DNA of 64,000 bases from Sporichthyaceae bacterium (lineage in GTDB: Bacteria > Actinomycetota > Actinomycetes > Sporichthyales > Sporichthyaceae): the NCBI GenBank assembly GCA_036269075.1, contig DATASX010000004.1:1-64000 (forward strand), in the 5' to 3' direction. The notes beneath the pieces were generated by a model, which saw nothing but the letters and a program-made list of their open reading frames with translations, searched no databases and was not told where the DNA came from. The position numbers and the translations under genes are program-made. This document shows positions 61,175 to 64,000 of the stretch, piece after piece (the first letter of the stretch is position 1; every line of letters begins with the position of its first letter).

Positions 61175-62293
61175 TCACTGATCGGCCCGGACGGGGATCG
61201 CCTCGGCGTAGCGGCCGTAGCCGGGCAGCACCATGTACTCCACGACGCCGTAGCCGACCTGGCCGGCGTGGGTGACCTCGACGAGGTGGTCGCTGCCTGC
61301 CTTGGCGTAGCGGTAGATCTGACTGGTGTCGGTGAGGTCCCAGACGTCGTGCTCCGCGGTGGCCGCGCCGCGCCACTGCCCCTGGAACCAACCGTTCCAG
61401 CCCTCGTAGCCGCCGCCACGCAGGTGGGCCCGACCGGGCAGAGCCCGTAGGGCGAACTCCAGTCGCGCTCCGTCGGCCAGCCGGATCTCGATCGTGCCAC
61501 CGGTCAGGGTCGGCGCCGGGGCGCCGGCCTCCCAGGTGAGGTCGTGCTCGACGGCGACGATCGGTTCGGCGCTCACCTTGCCGGCCAACCCCGGGGTCAG
61601 CCCCGCCGAGAGGTGGACCGGGCGACCGGGCGCGGACTCCTGCAGGTAGATGTGCAGGCCGAAGTCGGGTAGTTGCAACGGGGCGAACAGCAGCATGCGC
61701 CACTCCGGGCGCTCACCGGGCGGCATGCCGGGTGCCCGAGGCAGCGGCCGGGTTCCCCAGGAGTGGTCGCGTTCACCCCAGAACCGGTCCTCGGTAAGGG
61801 TTTGCTCGACGCCCGGTGCCCGCAGCGTGCCGGTGGCCCGGCCGTGCTGGACGTAGCGGATCGCGTCGTAGGTGGTTCGGCCGCGGCTGACCTGGAAGAA
61901 GCGGCCCTCCAGCAACGGTTCGGTGCGGGCCCGCCATCCGATGTCGAACTCGACGCCGGACTCGTTCGGCTCCAGGATCAGCCGTAGTTCCCGCATGGGC
62001 CGTTCCACCTCGACCCGCAAGGGCCCGACCGAGGTCGCCGTGCCGTTCGGGAGCAATGTGCGCGACAGCCGCAGATTGCGTTGGGTTCCGGCGTGCGCGA
62101 ACGCGACGAAGCCCTCCATCGCGTCGACATTCGGGTACTTGCCCAGACCCAGGCTGAGCACCGAATCCCCGCCGACGACGTCCTGGATGCTGATCCAGTA
62201 GCGCTCGCGCCAACTCGGGTCGCTGGTCGCGACCATCGAGTGCGGCAGCGACGTCTGGTGGGTGAAGAACTCGTCGGCCTCGGACAGCTGCAT
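61175..62293 (-). CDS. Conserved protein of unknown function in CoA-catabolic cluster
   Basis: A 372-residue soluble protein (MQLSEADEFFTHQTSLPHSM... ). It has many Trp/Tyr and alternating-strand stretches (YWISIQDVVGGDSVLSLGLG, GYEGWNGWFQGQWRGA), suggesting a two-half beta-barrel similar in pattern to AttH/CrtC-type lipocalin-like proteins, but identification is tentative. Such proteins recur in actinobacterial acyl-CoA clusters; their function is unknown. It is translationally coupled to the ligase gene (GTG 62305 overlaps the ligase stop; ATG 62293 is used here). Confidence 0.7.
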   Translation of the reverse strand: MQLSEADEFFTHQTSLPHSMVATSDPSWRERYWISIQDVVGGDSVLSLGLGKYPNVDAMEGFVAFAHAGTQRNLRLSRTLLPNGTATSVGPLRVEVERPMRELRLILEPNESGVEFDIGWRARTEPLLEGRFFQVSRGRTTYDAIRYVQHGRATGTLRAPGVEQTLTEDRFWGERDHSWGTRPLPRAPGMPPGERPEWRMLLFAPLQLPDFGLHIYLQESAPGRPVHLSAGLTPGLAGKVSAEPIVAVEHDLTWEAGAPAPTLTGGTIEIRLADGARLEFALRALPGRAHLRGGGYEGWNGWFQGQWRGAATAEHDVWDLTDTSQIYRYAKAGSDHLVEVTHAGQVGYGVVEYMVLPGYGRYAEAIPVRADQ

Positions 62294-62301
62294 TTGGCTG
62301 G

Positions 62302-63909
62302 TCACTCCCTGGTGAAGGCACTGCGCAAGGTCTTCTTGTCGACCTTCTCGCCGGGCAGGGTGGGCAACGGCTCGGCGACGAACTGCCACGCGCTGGGAAT
62401 CTCGAAGTAGGCCAGTCCCGCGCGCAGGTACTCCCGCAGGTCGGCGGCCGAGACGGAGGACCCGGCACGACGCCGGACCACCGCGGCGACCTCCTCGCCG
62501 AGATCGAGGTGCTCGACCCCGAAGACCGCCGCCTCGGCCACCTCGGGATGGCGCAGCAGCACCTCCTCGACGTGGGGGCAGGAGATGTTCTCCCCGCCGC
62601 GGATCGCGATGTCCTTGGCCCGGCCCATCAGGAACAGGTAGCCTTCGGCGTCGATGCGACCGAGGTCGCCGCTGCGCAGCCAGCCGTCGGCGGAGACCAC
62701 CCCGTCGGTGACGGGGCCGTCGGGCCCGAGATATCCGAGCATCACCGTCGGCGCCCGGGCCTCGACCTCGCCGACACCGGCCTCGTCCGGGTCGGCGACG
62801 CGGATCTCGACCGCGCTGATCGGACGGCCGACGGTCCCCGGTCGGGTCTCGAGGTCGGTGTGGCCGGCCGAGGTGAGCACGCCGCCGGACTCCGTCATGC
62901 CCCAGGTGTTGCCAAGTCCGCCGCGCTTGAGCTGCGGCAGTCGGTCGACCACGCGCTCCAGCAACGCGGCCGGGACCGGCGCGCCGCCCATCGGCAGCGC
63001 GCGCAGGGAACTGAGGTCGCGGTGGGCGAAGTCCGGGTGCTCGAGCAGCCGCGCGGCCATCGTGGGCACGCCGGCGAAGGTCTGCACCCGTTCGGCCTCG
63101 ATCAGTCGGAGCACCTCGGCGGGGTCGAAGCGGCCGGTGTTGAACACCAGTTTCGCGCCGGTCAGCAGCGCCAGCAGCGTGTTGGAGATCCCGCCGATGT
63201 GGAACAACGGGGTGCACACCAAGCTCACCGACTGCGCCCGCGCCGGGTCCAGGTCCTGCGGCAGCCGGCCCGTGCGGGCCATCAGGTTGTGCTGGTTGGC
63301 GATGACCGACCGCCGCGACAGCACGACCGCCTTGGGCGCGCCGGAACTGCCCGAGGTGAACAGGATCAGCGCCGGGTCGTCCTCCGTGCCGTCGGCGCAC
63401 TTCGAGTCCGGCCGGACCGCGTCGGTGTACGCCCTTGCCAGCTCGTTCATCTGACGTACCGTCACGCCGGCCGGGGCCCAGTCGGCGCGGTCGGTGAGCA
63501 CGGTGGTCGGCGCGGTCAGCGCCATCGCGTGGTCGAGTTCGGCGGCGCTCCACCAACGATTGCCGTAGACCGGGATCGCACCCAGCCACCACAGCGCCCA
63601 GGTCGCCAACGGGAACTCGGGGGTGTTGAACGACAGCAGCAGCACCCGATCGCCGGGGCGGACCCCGGACTCGACCAGGATCTGGGCCGCGGCCGGGATC
63701 GCCGTCCGGAACCGGCCATGGGTGATCCGGCGCTCGCCCTGGACCAGGAACTCCCGGTCGGCCCAGCGATCGGCGCCCACGAGCAGGTCGGCCGGCGACG
63801 TCGGCCGGGGCGCGAACATCCGGCCGGGGCGGCCCGCGCAAACCCCGTCGACGATCTCGGTGCCCCAGATCCGGGTGAGGTCTCCGGCCACGCTCAGGCT
63901 CCGGTCCAT
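62302..63909 (-). CDS. AMP-forming acyl-CoA ligase
   Basis: A 535-residue ANL-family enzyme. The P-loop LFTSGSSGAPKAVVLS and the motifs GNTWGMTESG, GWLRSGDLGRID and AKDIAIRGGENI are intact, as is the C-terminal catalytic Lys region LPGEKVDKKTL. It activates a carboxylic acid as CoA thioester, likely the entry step of the catabolic cluster. The substrate is unknown. ATG 63909 overlaps the end of the upstream enoyl-CoA hydratase gene by 16 bp. It is coupled to the next gene by stop/start overlap. Confidence 0.92.
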   Translation of the reverse strand: MDRSLSVAGDLTRIWGTEIVDGVCAGRPGRMFAPRPTSPADLLVGADRWADREFLVQGERRITHGRFRTAIPAAAQILVESGVRPGDRVLLLSFNTPEFPLATWALWWLGAIPVYGNRWWSAAELDHAMALTAPTTVLTDRADWAPAGVTVRQMNELARAYTDAVRPDSKCADGTEDDPALILFTSGSSGAPKAVVLSRRSVIANQHNLMARTGRLPQDLDPARAQSVSLVCTPLFHIGGISNTLLALLTGAKLVFNTGRFDPAEVLRLIEAERVQTFAGVPTMAARLLEHPDFAHRDLSSLRALPMGGAPVPAALLERVVDRLPQLKRGGLGNTWGMTESGGVLTSAGHTDLETRPGTVGRPISAVEIRVADPDEAGVGEVEARAPTVMLGYLGPDGPVTDGVVSADGWLRSGDLGRIDAEGYLFLMGRAKDIAIRGGENISCPHVEEVLLRHPEVAEAAVFGVEHLDLGEEVAAVVRRRAGSSVSAADLREYLRAGLAYFEIPSAWQFVAEPLPTLPGEKVDKKTLRSAFTRE

Positions 63910-64000
63910 CGGCCCGGTCGGCCTTCCTGGAAGGCGGTCACGGCCTCGACGACGTCGTCGGTGCGGTTGGAGATCGCCTCGTAGGCGAACCCGGTGTCCA
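63894..64000 (-). CDS. Enoyl-CoA hydratase C-terminal fragment (cut by window)
   Basis: Only the last 35 residues are seen (GFAYEAISNRTDDVVEAVTA..., ending GRPGRWTGA). The pattern YEA..NRTDDVVEAVTAFQEGR matches the C-terminal helix of crotonase-family proteins. It belongs to the same operon and overlaps the ligase start. Confidence 0.7.
   Translation of the reverse strand, partial: DTGFAYEAISNRTDDVVEAVTAFQEGRPGRWTGA

Overview
The window is about 70% G+C, densely coded and shows the gene families of a high-GC actinobacterium: a DUF222 (13E12-type) protein, a DUF3040 protein, a MarP-like acid-resistance protease, an LCP cell-wall ligase, a CtaG oxidase-assembly protein, YccF, TreX/TreZ-type enzymes and frequent GTG/TTG starts with 4-bp start/stop overlaps. 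No rRNA, tRNA, transposase, phage gene or CRISPR array was found. The genus cannot be fixed from the sequence. The window reads as ordinary chromosome, and both ends cut a gene.

Layout. 1-19.2 kb is mainly envelope and secretion: a DUF222 fragment, an AIM24 protein, a polysaccharide deacetylase lipoprotein, PAP2, a secreted M4 protease, DUF1345, TatA, CtaG, two SGNH hydrolases, an LCP protein, a MarP-like protease, a lipid-flippase-like membrane protein, a CPA-type antiporter with a possible leader ORF, YccF and a TetR regulator that faces what looks like a decayed target operon. 19.4-22.8 kb is a two-gene glycosyltransferase operon (GT2-GtrA and GT39). It is followed by an unusual non-coding block at 22765-22966: two palindromes with a shared core enclose three 31-bp direct repeats and one inverted copy. 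23-33.4 kb mixes a DHA2 exporter, small secreted proteins, a Peripla_BP_6 lipoprotein, an I36-type inhibitor, an L,D-transpeptidase, a methyltransferase with a doubled operator, a secreted amidase and a stand-alone LigD-type DNA ligase. 33.5-40.8 kb holds a LuxR-type regulator, an MFS carrier and the carbohydrate genes treZ and glgX with a zinc metallopeptidase between them.

The most interesting system is at 40.5-48 kb, a stressosome-type signalling locus. Six overlapping genes encode RsbR, RsbS, RsbT, an ATPase-PP2C fusion (RsbT/W-like plus RsbX-like), a hybrid histidine kinase and a REC-PP2C (RsbU-like) phosphatase. A divergent gene fuses an RsbW-like kinase to an RsbV-like STAS domain. Candidate sigma-B-type promoters precede rsbR and the nearby CsbD-like gene. 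No sigma factor gene is present, so the output of the switch lies elsewhere.

48-52.6 kb carries a DMT transporter, a GAF protein, DUF3040, an M23-like protein that seems to have lost its zinc ligands, and a homospermidine synthase that appears to have lost its NAD-binding half. 52.6-64 kb is a CoA-thioester catabolic region: a Rieske oxygenase operon, then enoyl-CoA hydratase, two acyl-CoA dehydrogenases, a MaoC hydratase, an SDR, an ACAD10-type phosphotransferase, an unrecognised conserved protein, an acyl-CoA ligase and the tail of another enoyl-CoA hydratase. A MarR gene sits inside the cluster. The same 11-bp motif lies in its own promoter region and in front of the Rieske operon, which suggests one regulon. 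The phosphotransferase plus acyl-CoA dehydrogenase pair fits oxidation of hydroxyacyl-CoAs, but the substrate cannot be read from the sequence.
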